Shown one piece after another: positions 1-8,800 of a stretch of 43,108 nt of DNA. Each line of letters starts with the position of its first letter. Positions within the stretch are counted from its first letter, which is position 1. The notes under the pieces were generated by a model. That model was not told the origin of the DNA, did no database searches, and saw only the letters and a program-made list of their open reading frames with translations. The position numbers and the translations under genes are program-made. Source of the DNA: JBNAVY01 sp049700195 (GTDB lineage Bacteria > Bacillota > Thermoanaerobacteria > Thermoanaerobacterales > Thermoanaerobacteraceae); assembly GCA_049700195.1 (NCBI GenBank), contig JBNAVY010000017.1, positions 1 to 43,108 on the forward strand. The letters are read 5' to 3'.

Positions 1-14
1 TGTTTAATTAAACA
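1..14. other. 14-bp perfect palindrome at window edge
   Basis: TGTTTAATTAAACA is identical to its reverse complement. It lies 73 bp before the OPT transporter start and is followed by an A-run and a G-run. It could be an operator or the end of an upstream terminator; the truncated context does not allow a choice. Confidence 0.3.
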
Positions 15-86
15 CAAAAAGGGGGGATAAAATTATAAAATAGCTTTTGGTTACTAATTGTATATAATTTGAATAGGAGGGTAAAA

Positions 87-2027
87 ATGAGTAATACACA
101 AAATGGCAAAATGAAATTATCTCATGACGCATATGGCGGTATCAATGGTAATGATTATATACCATTTATTCCTGCTGACAAAGTTCTTCCTGAAATGACT
201 GTTTTAGCCGTAATAATAGGCAGCTTTTTTGCTATTATTTTTGCTGCAGCAAATACTTATCTTGGTTTGAAAGCAGGTATGACAATAAGTGCAGCTATAC
301 CTGCAGCAGTACTTGCAACAGCTCTTTTAAAAGGAGTTTTTAAAAGAGATAGTATTTTAGAGGCTAATGCTGTTATGGCCATTGCTGCAACAGGTGAGAG
401 TCTTGCAGGCGGTATTATATTTACACTACCTGCGATAATTTTGTGGGGATTTAAAGATCAATTTACTTTAATGAGAATTGTCTTTGTTGTTTTAGTTGGA
501 GGTTTATTAGGTGTTTTGTTTGTCATTCCTCTAAGAAGATATCTGACAGTTCAAGAGCATGGTAATCTTGTGTATCCAGAAGGTATGGCAGCAGCAGAGG
601 TTCTTGTCACAAGTAATCAAGGCGGTGCTGGTTTTATGACAGTATTGTCTGGTATGTTTGTTGGCGGATTTTATAAACTATTGTCTGGTGGTTTTGCAAT
701 ATGGTCAGAAGAACCTTCATGGGTAATAAAGAATTTTGAAAGTACTGAAGTTGGTGTTAATGTTTTAGCTTCATTAATGGGTGTTGGTTTTATAGTTGGA
801 CTTGATATTTCTTTATATATGTTAGCTGGCGGTGTATTAGCATGGCTTGGATTAATACCTCTTATAAAATTATTTGGAGCAGGTCTAACAACACCTGTTT
901 ATCCAGCTACAGATCTTATTAAAGATATGTCAGCAGGGGCTATATGGAGTAAATATATAAGATATATAGGTGCAGGTGGTGTGTTAGCCGGAGGATTTAT
1001 AAGTTTATTTAAGTCTTTACCGACAATTATCAAAGCTTTTAGTGATTCAATGTCAGGTTTGGGAACTAAAGGTAAGGCTTTAAAACGAACAGATACTGAT
1101 CTATCTTTAACATGGGTTATTGGCGGTGCAGCATTTATATTCTTTGTAGCATGGTTAATGCCAACTTTCGGAGTTACTGCAATGGGCAGTCTGCTTGCTG
1201 TTTTATTTGCATTTTTCTTTGCAGTAGTTTCTGCTAGAATTACTGGACTTGTTGGTGTTTCCAATAATCCTGTATCTGGGATGACAATAGCAACATTGCT
1301 TATAGTAACATCTGTGTTAAAATTGATGGGTGTTACTGGAGATAATGGTATGATTATTGCTATTACTATTGGAGGTATAGTTTGTGTAGCTTCAGCAATA
1401 GCAGGTGCAAATGCCCAGTCTTTAAAAACGACATTTATAATAGGTGGATCACCAAAAAAGATTGAGATATATACTTATGTAGGTATAGCTGTTGCCTCTG
1501 TATTTGCAGGATTAGTTCTTATACTTTTGAATAATGCATATGGAATTGGATCTAAAGATATAGCAGCACCTCAAGCTACAATAATGTCTATGGTTGTAAA
1601 AGGTATAATGACAGCAGATTTACCGTGGACATTTATAATAGCAGGAGTATTTATGGGTATCATGGCTGAGATGATGCATATACCTGTACTACCTTTTGCT
1701 TTAGGCTTATATTTACCTTTTGAATTAAGTGCAGCTATTGCTTTTGGTGGTATTATTAGGTGGATTGTTGAACAGAAATACAAAAAGGATAATAATATAT
1801 TGAAAGAAAAGACAGAAAAAGGTGTATTGATAGCATCTGGACTTGTGGCAGGGGATGCGCTGATGGGGCTTGTCATTGCAATTTTCGCAGGTTTAAAGAT
1901 AAGTATAGATTTTGCAGCTAATTGGGCTACAAATACAGCATGGTTTGCACCTTGGGTTTCACTTATTATGTTTATAATTGTAGGTCTATTCTTATACACA
2001 TACACTGTTAAAGAAGATAAAGTTTAA
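87..2027 (+). CDS. OPT-family oligopeptide transporter
   Basis: This 646-residue polytopic membrane protein belongs to the OPT (oligopeptide transporter) family, proton-coupled carriers of small peptides or metal-chelate compounds. About 14-16 hydrophobic segments run from residue ~30 to the C-terminus. Family-like stretches are NTYLGLKAGMTIS near the N-terminus and NNPVSGMTIATLL in the middle, both Gly/Pro-rich membrane motifs. I chose ATG 87 because AGGAGG (75-80) lies six bases upstream; an in-frame TTG at 69 overlaps the region before this site and is unlikely. A strong terminator follows, and a PqqD-like gene comes next, so the pair may be functionally linked. The substrate cannot be read from sequence. 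Family assignment is firm; peptide specificity is inference. Confidence 0.9.
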   Translation: MSNTQNGKMKLSHDAYGGINGNDYIPFIPADKVLPEMTVLAVIIGSFFAIIFAAANTYLGLKAGMTISAAIPAAVLATALLKGVFKRDSILEANAVMAIAATGESLAGGIIFTLPAIILWGFKDQFTLMRIVFVVLVGGLLGVLFVIPLRRYLTVQEHGNLVYPEGMAAAEVLVTSNQGGAGFMTVLSGMFVGGFYKLLSGGFAIWSEEPSWVIKNFESTEVGVNVLASLMGVGFIVGLDISLYMLAGGVLAWLGLIPLIKLFGAGLTTPVYPATDLIKDMSAGAIWSKYIRYIGAGGVLAGGFISLFKSLPTIIKAFSDSMSGLGTKGKALKRTDTDLSLTWVIGGAAFIFFVAWLMPTFGVTAMGSLLAVLFAFFFAVVSARITGLVGVSNNPVSGMTIATLLIVTSVLKLMGVTGDNGMIIAITIGGIVCVASAIAGANAQSLKTTFIIGGSPKKIEIYTYVGIAVASVFAGLVLILLNNAYGIGSKDIAAPQATIMSMVVKGIMTADLPWTFIIAGVFMGIMAEMMHIPVLPFALGLYLPFELSAAIAFGGIIRWIVEQKYKKDNNILKEKTEKGVLIASGLVAGDALMGLVIAIFAGLKISIDFAANWATNTAWFAPWVSLIMFIIVGLFLYTYTVKEDKV

Positions 2028-2036
2028 TAAAAATCA

Positions 2037-2083
2037 AGCTATTAACTCTCGCTTATTATAAGCAAGAGTTAATAGCTGTTTTA
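2037..2083 (+). terminator. Intrinsic terminator after OPT gene
   Basis: A 19-bp stem with one mismatch (arms 2037-2055 and 2059-2077) is followed by GTTTT. It lies 10 bp after the OPT stop and ends just before the ribosome site of the PqqD-like gene, so that gene depends on read-through or on a promoter I cannot identify. Confidence 0.8.
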
Positions 2084-2096
2084 AGGGTGATATTTA

Positions 2097-2465
2097 GTGA
2101 AAAAAAATGAAGAAACTAAAAAAGATAATTTTATGCTATATGTACCTCATTACACCGACAAGATAGAGTGGGAAAAGAGAAAGGGAAAGATAGTATTAAT
2201 CTTTCATCATGATAAGCTTATTGAAAAGTTTATTAGAATATTTGTAAAAAAACCGAAGGTCAGTACTTTGGAATTAGATGAAATGGGTACTGCCGTATGG
2301 GAGTTAATAGATGGTAAAAGAAATATATATGAAATCGGCCAGGAATTAAAGAAAAAATTTGGCGAAAAAGCTGAACCATTATATGAAAGGCTATTTCTAT
2401 TTATAAAGTATATAAACAGAAGAAATTGGATATACTTTTCTAAAGGTTTAAATAAAAATGAGTAA
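2097..2465 (+). CDS. PqqD-like (RiPP recognition element fold) protein
   Basis: This 122-residue soluble protein resembles the PqqD family. The core around residues 55-110 has the pattern LDEMGTAVWELIDG, then a basic helical segment and a closing aromatic strand, as in PqqD winged-helix domains that bind leader peptides in RiPP pathways. The first ~50 residues are charged and unassigned. Translation starts at GTG 2097, preceded by AAGGGTGAT; an overlapping ATG is out of frame. No radical SAM enzyme or precursor peptide is visible nearby. Its only close neighbour is the OPT transporter upstream, separated by a terminator. A role in recognising a peptide handled by that transporter is possible but is inference. 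The PqqD-like fold is moderately sure; function is unknown. Confidence 0.72.
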   Translation: MKKNEETKKDNFMLYVPHYTDKIEWEKRKGKIVLIFHHDKLIEKFIRIFVKKPKVSTLELDEMGTAVWELIDGKRNIYEIGQELKKKFGEKAEPLYERLFLFIKYINRRNWIYFSKGLNKNE

Positions 2466-2505
2466 AAGCTGTTTTAATAAAAAATTTTATTATTTCTAAT
2501 TTTTG

Positions 2506-2534
2506 TTGAAGGATTTTTGTTATCTTTGTAGAAT
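2506..2534 (+). promoter_or_regulatory. Putative sigma-A promoter of ald
   Basis: TTGAAG (2506-2511), a 17-bp spacer and TAGAAT (2529-2534) match the -35 and -10 consensus at 4/6 and 5/6. Transcription would begin near 2541, about 43 bp before the ald start. Confidence 0.5.
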
Positions 2535-2583
2535 AATATTAGTAGGTGAAAAGGTTTAGAATATAGAAAAGGAGAGATAGTTT

Positions 2584-3705
2584 ATGATTATTGGTGTTCC
2601 AAAAGAAATTAAGGCATCAGAAGACAGGGTAGCGATAACACCTGCTGGAGTAGAGGCATTTGTAAAAAATGGACACAAGGTTTATATTGAGAAAAATGCT
2701 GGATTAGGAAGCGGAATTACAGATGAAGAATATATTCATGCAGGTGCAAATATACTTCCAAATGCAAAAGAAGTATTTGAAATTTCTGATATGATTATAA
2801 AAGTAAAAGAACCACAACCTTCAGAATATGATTATTTTAAAGAAGGTCAGATCTTATTTACATACCTTCATCTTGCTCCAGACAAGGAACAGACAGATGC
2901 ACTTTTAAAGAAAAAGGTTATTGGTATAGCCTATGAAACAGTACAACTCGATAATGGTTCACTTCCACTTTTAGCTCCTATGAGTGAAGTTGCAGGTAGA
3001 ATGTCTGTTACCATAGGGGCATATTTGCTTGAAAATATAAACAATGGACGTGGTGTTGTTTTAAGTGGTGTTCCAGGAGTTGAACCTGCGGAAGTTGTGA
3101 TTGTAGGTGGAGGAAATGTTGGAACAAATGCAGCCAAAATTGCGGTTGGTATGGGTGCACATGTTACAGTTTTAGATGTAAATACTGCTAGATTAGCATA
3201 TTTGGATGATATTTTTGGAGGACGTATAACAACTTTGATGTCTAACAGTTATAATATAGCACAAAGTGCTAAAAAGGCGGACTTATTAATTGGTGCAGTT
3301 CTTATACCAGGGGCTAAAGCTCCTAAGCTTGTTACAGAAGAAATGGTTAAAAATATGAAAAGGGGAGCAGTAATTGTTGATGTTGCAATAGATCAAGGTG
3401 GATGTATTGAAACAAGTGATAGGATAACAACACATCAAAATCCTTATTTTATAAAACATGATGTTGTTCATTATTCAGTTGCAAATATTCCTGGTGCTGT
3501 TCCAAGAACTTCAACTTTTGCCTTGACAAATGTAACACTTCCTTATGCACTAGAAATAGCGAATAAAGGTTATAAGAATGCTTTGCTTAATAATAAAGCC
3601 TTGTTAAAGGGTCTTAATGTATATAATGGCAAAGTAACATATAAAGCTGTTGCTGATACACAAGGACTTCCTTATGTAGATCCAGTAGAAGCATTAAACG
3701 AATAA
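2584..3705 (+). CDS. ald: Alanine dehydrogenase
   Basis: This 373-residue NAD-dependent enzyme reversibly deaminates L-alanine to pyruvate and ammonium in the cytoplasm; in spore formers it lets alanine serve as a carbon and nitrogen source. The N-terminal MIIGVPKEIK start, substrate-binding K75 (IIKVKEPQ) and catalytic H95 (TYLHLAPD) agree with characterised alanine dehydrogenases. The Rossmann glycine motif VVIVGGGNVGTNAAKIA lies near residues 170-190, and the C-terminal catalytic part is complete. Length is normal for the family (~370). ATG 2584 is preceded by AAGGAGAG. The gene appears monocistronic, with its own putative promoter upstream and a strong terminator ten bases after the stop. 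Confidence 0.97.
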   Translation: MIIGVPKEIKASEDRVAITPAGVEAFVKNGHKVYIEKNAGLGSGITDEEYIHAGANILPNAKEVFEISDMIIKVKEPQPSEYDYFKEGQILFTYLHLAPDKEQTDALLKKKVIGIAYETVQLDNGSLPLLAPMSEVAGRMSVTIGAYLLENINNGRGVVLSGVPGVEPAEVVIVGGGNVGTNAAKIAVGMGAHVTVLDVNTARLAYLDDIFGGRITTLMSNSYNIAQSAKKADLLIGAVLIPGAKAPKLVTEEMVKNMKRGAVIVDVAIDQGGCIETSDRITTHQNPYFIKHDVVHYSVANIPGAVPRTSTFALTNVTLPYALEIANKGYKNALLNNKALLKGLNVYNGKVTYKAVADTQGLPYVDPVEALNE

Positions 3706-3714
3706 ATTTTTATA

Positions 3715-3752
3715 AAAACTTCTCTTATAAGGTTTATAAGAGAAGTTTTTTC
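3715..3752 (+). terminator. Intrinsic terminator of ald
   Basis: A perfect 16-bp stem (3715-3730 and 3734-3749) with a 3-base GGT loop runs into a T-tract. Confidence 0.9.
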
Positions 3753-3781
3753 TTGTTTATTATATGTTGCCATGCTATAAT
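3753..3781 (+). promoter_or_regulatory. Sigma-A promoter with extended -10
   Basis: TTGTTT (3753-3758), a 17-bp spacer and TATAAT (3776-3781), with TG one base before the -10, form a convincing housekeeping promoter directly after the ald terminator. It would drive the gene at 3820. Confidence 0.65.
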
Positions 3782-3819
3782 CGGGATATAGTTATAATCT
3801 AGTTTGGACGGTGAGCAAA

Positions 3820-5520
3820 ATGTCTAATAGAATATTGTTTCAAGAATATAATCCCAGACAAAATAAAAAAATGCAGGATAGAATTTTTGGACAAGGTTAT
3901 ATAGGGGGAAAAGCTGCTGGACTTTCTTTTGCAGAAGAAGTTTTGATAAAATATCAAGATATTTTTAAAGACAATATAAAGATACCAGATAGCTTTTTTA
4001 TTGCGACAGATTACTATGAAAAATTTCTTGAATACAATAGACTTACGAACATAAATGATGATATGCCTTATGATGAAATTGAATCTTTATACAAAGAAGC
4101 AAAATTTCCTCCAGATTATAAAGAAGTTTTAAAACAGATTCTTGATAAGATGAATTATCCTTTAGCTATAAGGTCATCATCTTATTTAGAGGATAATGTT
4201 AAATATTCTTTTGCCGGAAAATATTATACTACTTTTATTCCCAATATGGGAACAGAAAGAGAAAGATTAAAACAGCTTGAAAAGGCAATAAAAGAAATAT
4301 ATTTAAGTGTATATGGACCAGACGCTGTTGAATACAGAAAAAAGCACGCTCCGAATCAGCCAGAATTTATGGGTGTTATTGTTCAAAGACTTATTGGCTC
4401 ACAAAAGGGTATGTACTTTTATCCTGAAGTATCAGGAGTGGGGTTTTCCAGAAATTATAGACGTTGGACAGATAGAATTAAAATAGAAGATGGTGTAATA
4501 AGAATAGTTTTTGGGCTTGGTACAAAGTGCACAGGAAGGGGATATGCCCGTATAATTTCACTTTCTAATTTAAAATTAAGGCCTGAAGGAAATGATCCTA
4601 AAGAGATTGCAAAGAATTCTCAAGAAACTTTTGATGTCTTAAATTTAATAACTGGTGAAATCGAATCATATAACATTAATTACATGCCGCAATTTCTGAC
4701 ATATCATGAGCGGATATCTGATATAGTCCAGATTTATTCGAGAAATGAAGGGACATTAAAAGATGTAAATATAATTGATAAAGCTCAGGAATTTGGGTGT
4801 AAATATGTATTTACTTTTGAAAATTTTCCACGAAGGCACAAAACTTTTTTTAGTCATGTATCAAATTTATTTAAATATTTAGAAATGGAATCTGGGATAC
4901 CGGTAGATATAGAATTTACCTATGAACCTTCAAAATCAGAGTTTTATCTCTTACAGGCAAGACCTTTGAGTGCATATGAAGGATTCAGGAAAGTGCATAT
5001 CCCAAAAGACATAGATAAAAAAACAGTTCTTTTAAAAGGTGACAGAATGATAACAAATGGTTTTTTAAAAAATATCAATTATATTGTATATGTTGATTAT
5101 AATATTTATGGCAATTATAAAGATAAGCATGAAATTGCCAGGATTGTTGGTAAAATAAATAAAAACATAAAAGATAGATATATACTTGTAGGACCTGGGA
5201 GATGGGGTTCTTCAAATCCTTATCTGGGTGTTCCTGTTATATATAATGAGATATCAAATGCTGCAATGATTGTTGAGGTAGGTATAACAAATGGAGATTA
5301 TATGCCGGAATTATCATATGGAACCCATTTTTTTGCTGATTTAGATGTTGATAATGTATTATATATGCCTGTTTTTGACGGTTATGCAAATAATATTTTT
5401 AATGAAGAGTGGTTTAAGAAAGGATCATATTTTGATATAGGAGTAAAAATATTCAAAGGGAAATTTGATGCGTTTTTAGATGGAGATAAAATGGTTGGAT
5501 ATGTTGTTGCACAAGAGTAA
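3820..5520 (+). CDS. PEP/pyruvate-binding (PPDK N-terminal ATP-grasp) protein
   Basis: This 566-residue cytoplasmic protein resembles the nucleotide-binding half of pyruvate phosphate dikinase/PEP synthase. Key stretches are GGKAAGLSFAEE near residue 25, LAIRSSSYLEDNVKYSFAGKY near 120 and YLLQARPLS near 385, the usual end of this ATP-grasp domain. The swivelling phosphohistidine domain and the PEP/pyruvate TIM barrel of full-length enzymes are missing. Instead a ~170-residue C-terminal region carries GPGRWGS and YGTHFF, seen in a family of stand-alone homologues of unknown function. ATG 3820 follows GGTGAG (3810-3815); GTG 3811 lies inside that ribosome site. It has its own promoter. I infer nucleotide-dependent phosphotransfer, but the substrate is unknown. 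Confidence 0.8.
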   Translation: MSNRILFQEYNPRQNKKMQDRIFGQGYIGGKAAGLSFAEEVLIKYQDIFKDNIKIPDSFFIATDYYEKFLEYNRLTNINDDMPYDEIESLYKEAKFPPDYKEVLKQILDKMNYPLAIRSSSYLEDNVKYSFAGKYYTTFIPNMGTERERLKQLEKAIKEIYLSVYGPDAVEYRKKHAPNQPEFMGVIVQRLIGSQKGMYFYPEVSGVGFSRNYRRWTDRIKIEDGVIRIVFGLGTKCTGRGYARIISLSNLKLRPEGNDPKEIAKNSQETFDVLNLITGEIESYNINYMPQFLTYHERISDIVQIYSRNEGTLKDVNIIDKAQEFGCKYVFTFENFPRRHKTFFSHVSNLFKYLEMESGIPVDIEFTYEPSKSEFYLLQARPLSAYEGFRKVHIPKDIDKKTVLLKGDRMITNGFLKNINYIVYVDYNIYGNYKDKHEIARIVGKINKNIKDRYILVGPGRWGSSNPYLGVPVIYNEISNAAMIVEVGITNGDYMPELSYGTHFFADLDVDNVLYMPVFDGYANNIFNEEWFKKGSYFDIGVKIFKGKFDAFLDGDKMVGYVVAQE

Positions 5521-5815
5521 AAAGTAGAAAAAAGTCGATTTTTATACAAATTTGAGTCTTAAGACCTATTTTATTGTAAAAAAATCTGTAATATAATTAA
5601 TAATGTAAGAATGATTCCCCTTTTCCCCATAATTTAATTTATATTCTGCACCCCCAACCCAAATATGGTGTGCTGCTAGAAAGCAGCTATTTTTTTTTGC
5701 CCTTTTTCTAAAGTTTTAAGTTTTTGATTCCGATATAATATATTGTAGTATACAAATTTATATAGATTAAATTTTAATATAACAATTTATTATATATTTG
5801 AGAGGGGTTTAACAT
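5521..5815 (+). other. 295-bp intergenic region with C-rich leader
   Basis: No gene is visible here. A TATAAT (5592-5597) without a good -35 is followed by a stretch with four C-runs (about 5617-5660), then by a hairpin plus T-run (5672-5698). Downstream, TTGATT (5724-5729) and TAGTAT (5746-5751), 16 bp apart, could be a weak promoter for the IPT/TIG gene. GAGAGGGG before ATG 5816 is its ribosome site. I do not recognise a known riboswitch. Confidence 0.4.
5672..5698 (+). terminator. Short hairpin terminator in leader region
   Basis: GCTGCT (5672-5677), loop AGAA, AGCAGC (5682-5687), then TA and a run of nine T. It lies 152 bp after the previous stop and 118 bp before the next start, so it may end either the upstream message or a short leader RNA. 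Confidence 0.65.
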
Positions 5816-8800
5816 ATGAGGAGATTTTTGTCGACAATTCTTATTAGTGCTATGTTATTACAATTTTTACCAATGAATATATTAAAAGCTTATGGAGCTA
5901 ATCCTCCTAATATTTCAGGGATTGCATCTTTACGATTAGATGGGACAATGGCCTCTCCAGCTAAAGGCCCTTTAGATAAAGAAACTGATATAAAAATTTC
6001 AGGAAGTGGTTTTGTAACATATGATAGTAACGGAAATGCTATTTCATATGTTAGTGCTGTATATATAGATTCACCATCTGATAAAAATAAGCTGACAATT
6101 TTAAGTTCAAATGAGAATACAATTGTTGCAAAGGTTCCTAGTACAAATACAAATGGACTTTTACCTTCAATTCCATATACCATAATTGTAGTTCGCAGTG
6201 ATGGGCAAAGTGCGGCAATGTTTAATGGTTTTACATATGTGAATAATCCATCAATTACTAAAGCTTCTCTTGATAATTTTATTTATTTAATTAAAGATAC
6301 AAATGGTAATGTTATAAGTAGAACTACAAAATCCTATATTAGAATGGAAGGAACCTATTTTAATGATATAGGTGCAATACAGATGAATGGAGAAACTTCT
6401 TCCTTAGTTTCCCAGAGTGGTTCTGTTCTTATTTCTACAATTCCTCAAAATATAAATATAGACCCTTCCTTATCATATAATTTTATGGTTACAAATATAT
6501 ATAGAGGAAATTCAAATATTTTTAGTACAAAAATATCTGCTGTTAATCAGGATATAACTGGTTTATCAAAATATACTGCTATAGTTGGCGATAAAATAAC
6601 CATATATGGTCATGGGTTTAATTACCTTGGGAGTGGATTCAAAATATATGTTGGTTCAAATCTTGTAAATGGAAATGATATATCTATAGTAAGTGATAAT
6701 GAAATGAATGTTATAATACCTTCACCTAAAGATACAACATTAGATTATCAAAATATTGATATAGTTGCTGCTGATGGTTCTACAGCAACTTTAGTCAATT
6801 CTCTTAAGATAATTCCTACACCACCGAAACTATCTATAGACAATATTACTCCAAATGCCGGTTCTATGTCAGGTGGAACAAAAGTTATAATTGTCGGCGA
6901 AAATTTAAGAGAAGACTTAATAGTGAAGTTTGGAAATAGTAACGCTAAAAGTGTTCAAGCTATTACCTTGCCTAATTTACAAGAGAATCAGCGTGCGATT
7001 CAAGTAGTAACACCTTTATACAGCAAATCTGGGCCGGTAGATGTAACTATTGTTGATCCGATTACTGGATATACAGTAACTAAACAAAATGGTTTTTTCT
7101 ATCTTGCCGTTGAAGATACAATGGTTGTAGTAGATATGAATCCGAATAACGGATATGAAAACGGCAATACGGATGTAACATTGTGGGGATTTAACTTTCA
7201 AAAAAGTGATGATCCATCCACATATTTAACTAATGCCGACGATACAGAAATAACTTATATAAAGGATAATTATATTTATAAAGATCCAGCAACAGGGGAA
7301 CAAAAAAATGGTATACGGGAGAGAAAATTGTATGTTACATTTGGTGGTAATAAGGCTATAATAAGAAGTATTTATAATCCTGGAACAGGTCAGCAGACTT
7401 TAAAAGTTGTGTCACCTAGTGTGACATTAAACCCTCCAGGGAAGGATATGCCTGTTGATGTTGTAGTTACAGTTGAAACAACCGTAAAAGACTCAAATTC
7501 CTCTGTTGTCTTGCAATATTCAGAACAAAGTTCTCCGGGTATAAAATTTACTTATAATCCGTTGCCATCAAATCCTCAGATTTTAAGTATATCACCTAAT
7601 TCTGGAACCAGAGCAGGGAATGAAACAGTAATTATACAAGGATTTGATATAAGGCCTGATGCAAAAGTTTATTTTGGTGATAAGTTAGCAATAGTTAAAG
7701 AACTTACTACAGGTGGAGACAATAAATCTGTACTTACTGTTATATCACCACAATCATCTGTTCTTGGATATGTTGATGTAAAAGTTGTAAATAAAGACGC
7801 TGATGACAAGAGAGGTTTTTATACTTTATCAAAAGGTTATTATTATTTCACATCTCCAACTATAACAAGCATATTTACAAATTTTGGTTCCAAATATGGG
7901 GGTAACTTAATTACAATTACAGGGACAGATTTTTATGTAGGGCAGACTGTAGAAAATGATGTATATAAAATGAAATTTCCAGAAGTTAGATTAGATAATA
8001 TATCGTTAAAAGTTTTAAGTGTTGAAGATAAGGATGGTAATATTGTAGATGGGAAAAAACTTACCACAGGTATAAAAATAAAAGCCATAATTCCTCAAAC
8101 AGTTAATCCTTATTCAGTTGGTTGGTATGATATGACAATACGAAATTATGACGGTATAAATGGAACAATTGGAGGAAGTACTACATTAAAAAATGCTTTT
8201 GAAATTAAAGACACTCAAAAAAGTCCTGTTATTACATCTGTAGATCCAAATAAAGGTCCTACAAAGGGAGGAACTTTAATAAAGATATCAGGCAGTAATT
8301 TTGAAAAAGGCAGTATTATTACAATTGATGGTGTTCAGGCAAATGTGAAAACAGTTTTAAGTGGTAATACACAAATAGAGGCTACAACTCCTAAAGGGAA
8401 TCTTGGCAAAAAAATCGTACAGGTTATAAATCCTTCGGATGGTGGTACTGGTACGTTAATTGACGGATTTGAATATCTTTTAATTGAAACAAAACCGCAG
8501 ATAACGAAGGTCGTTCCTAACTATGGAGGGAAAGGTACCTTAGTGTACATTTTTGGTAGTGATTTTTCGAAAAAAATAGGTGACAGTGAAGGAGCGAAAG
8601 TTTATATAAATGATACAGTTTTAGATAGTATTTATATTATAGATGAAACGACAATTACTGCAATGATACCAGATATGAAGAACTCTGGGTTATATGATAT
8701 AAAGGTAGTAAATCCTGATACCGCAACAGCAGTTGCACCAGAAAAATTCCATTTCCTTGTACCTGAAAGCAATCCTATAATAACATCTGTATATCCTGAT

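Noticed and set aside
63..68. TATAAT before the OPT gene as a promoter
   Set aside because: No -35 at a suitable distance, and the start point would fall inside the ribosome site.
69..86. TTG start for the OPT gene at 69
   Set aside because: It lies upstream of the AGGAGG that serves ATG 87.
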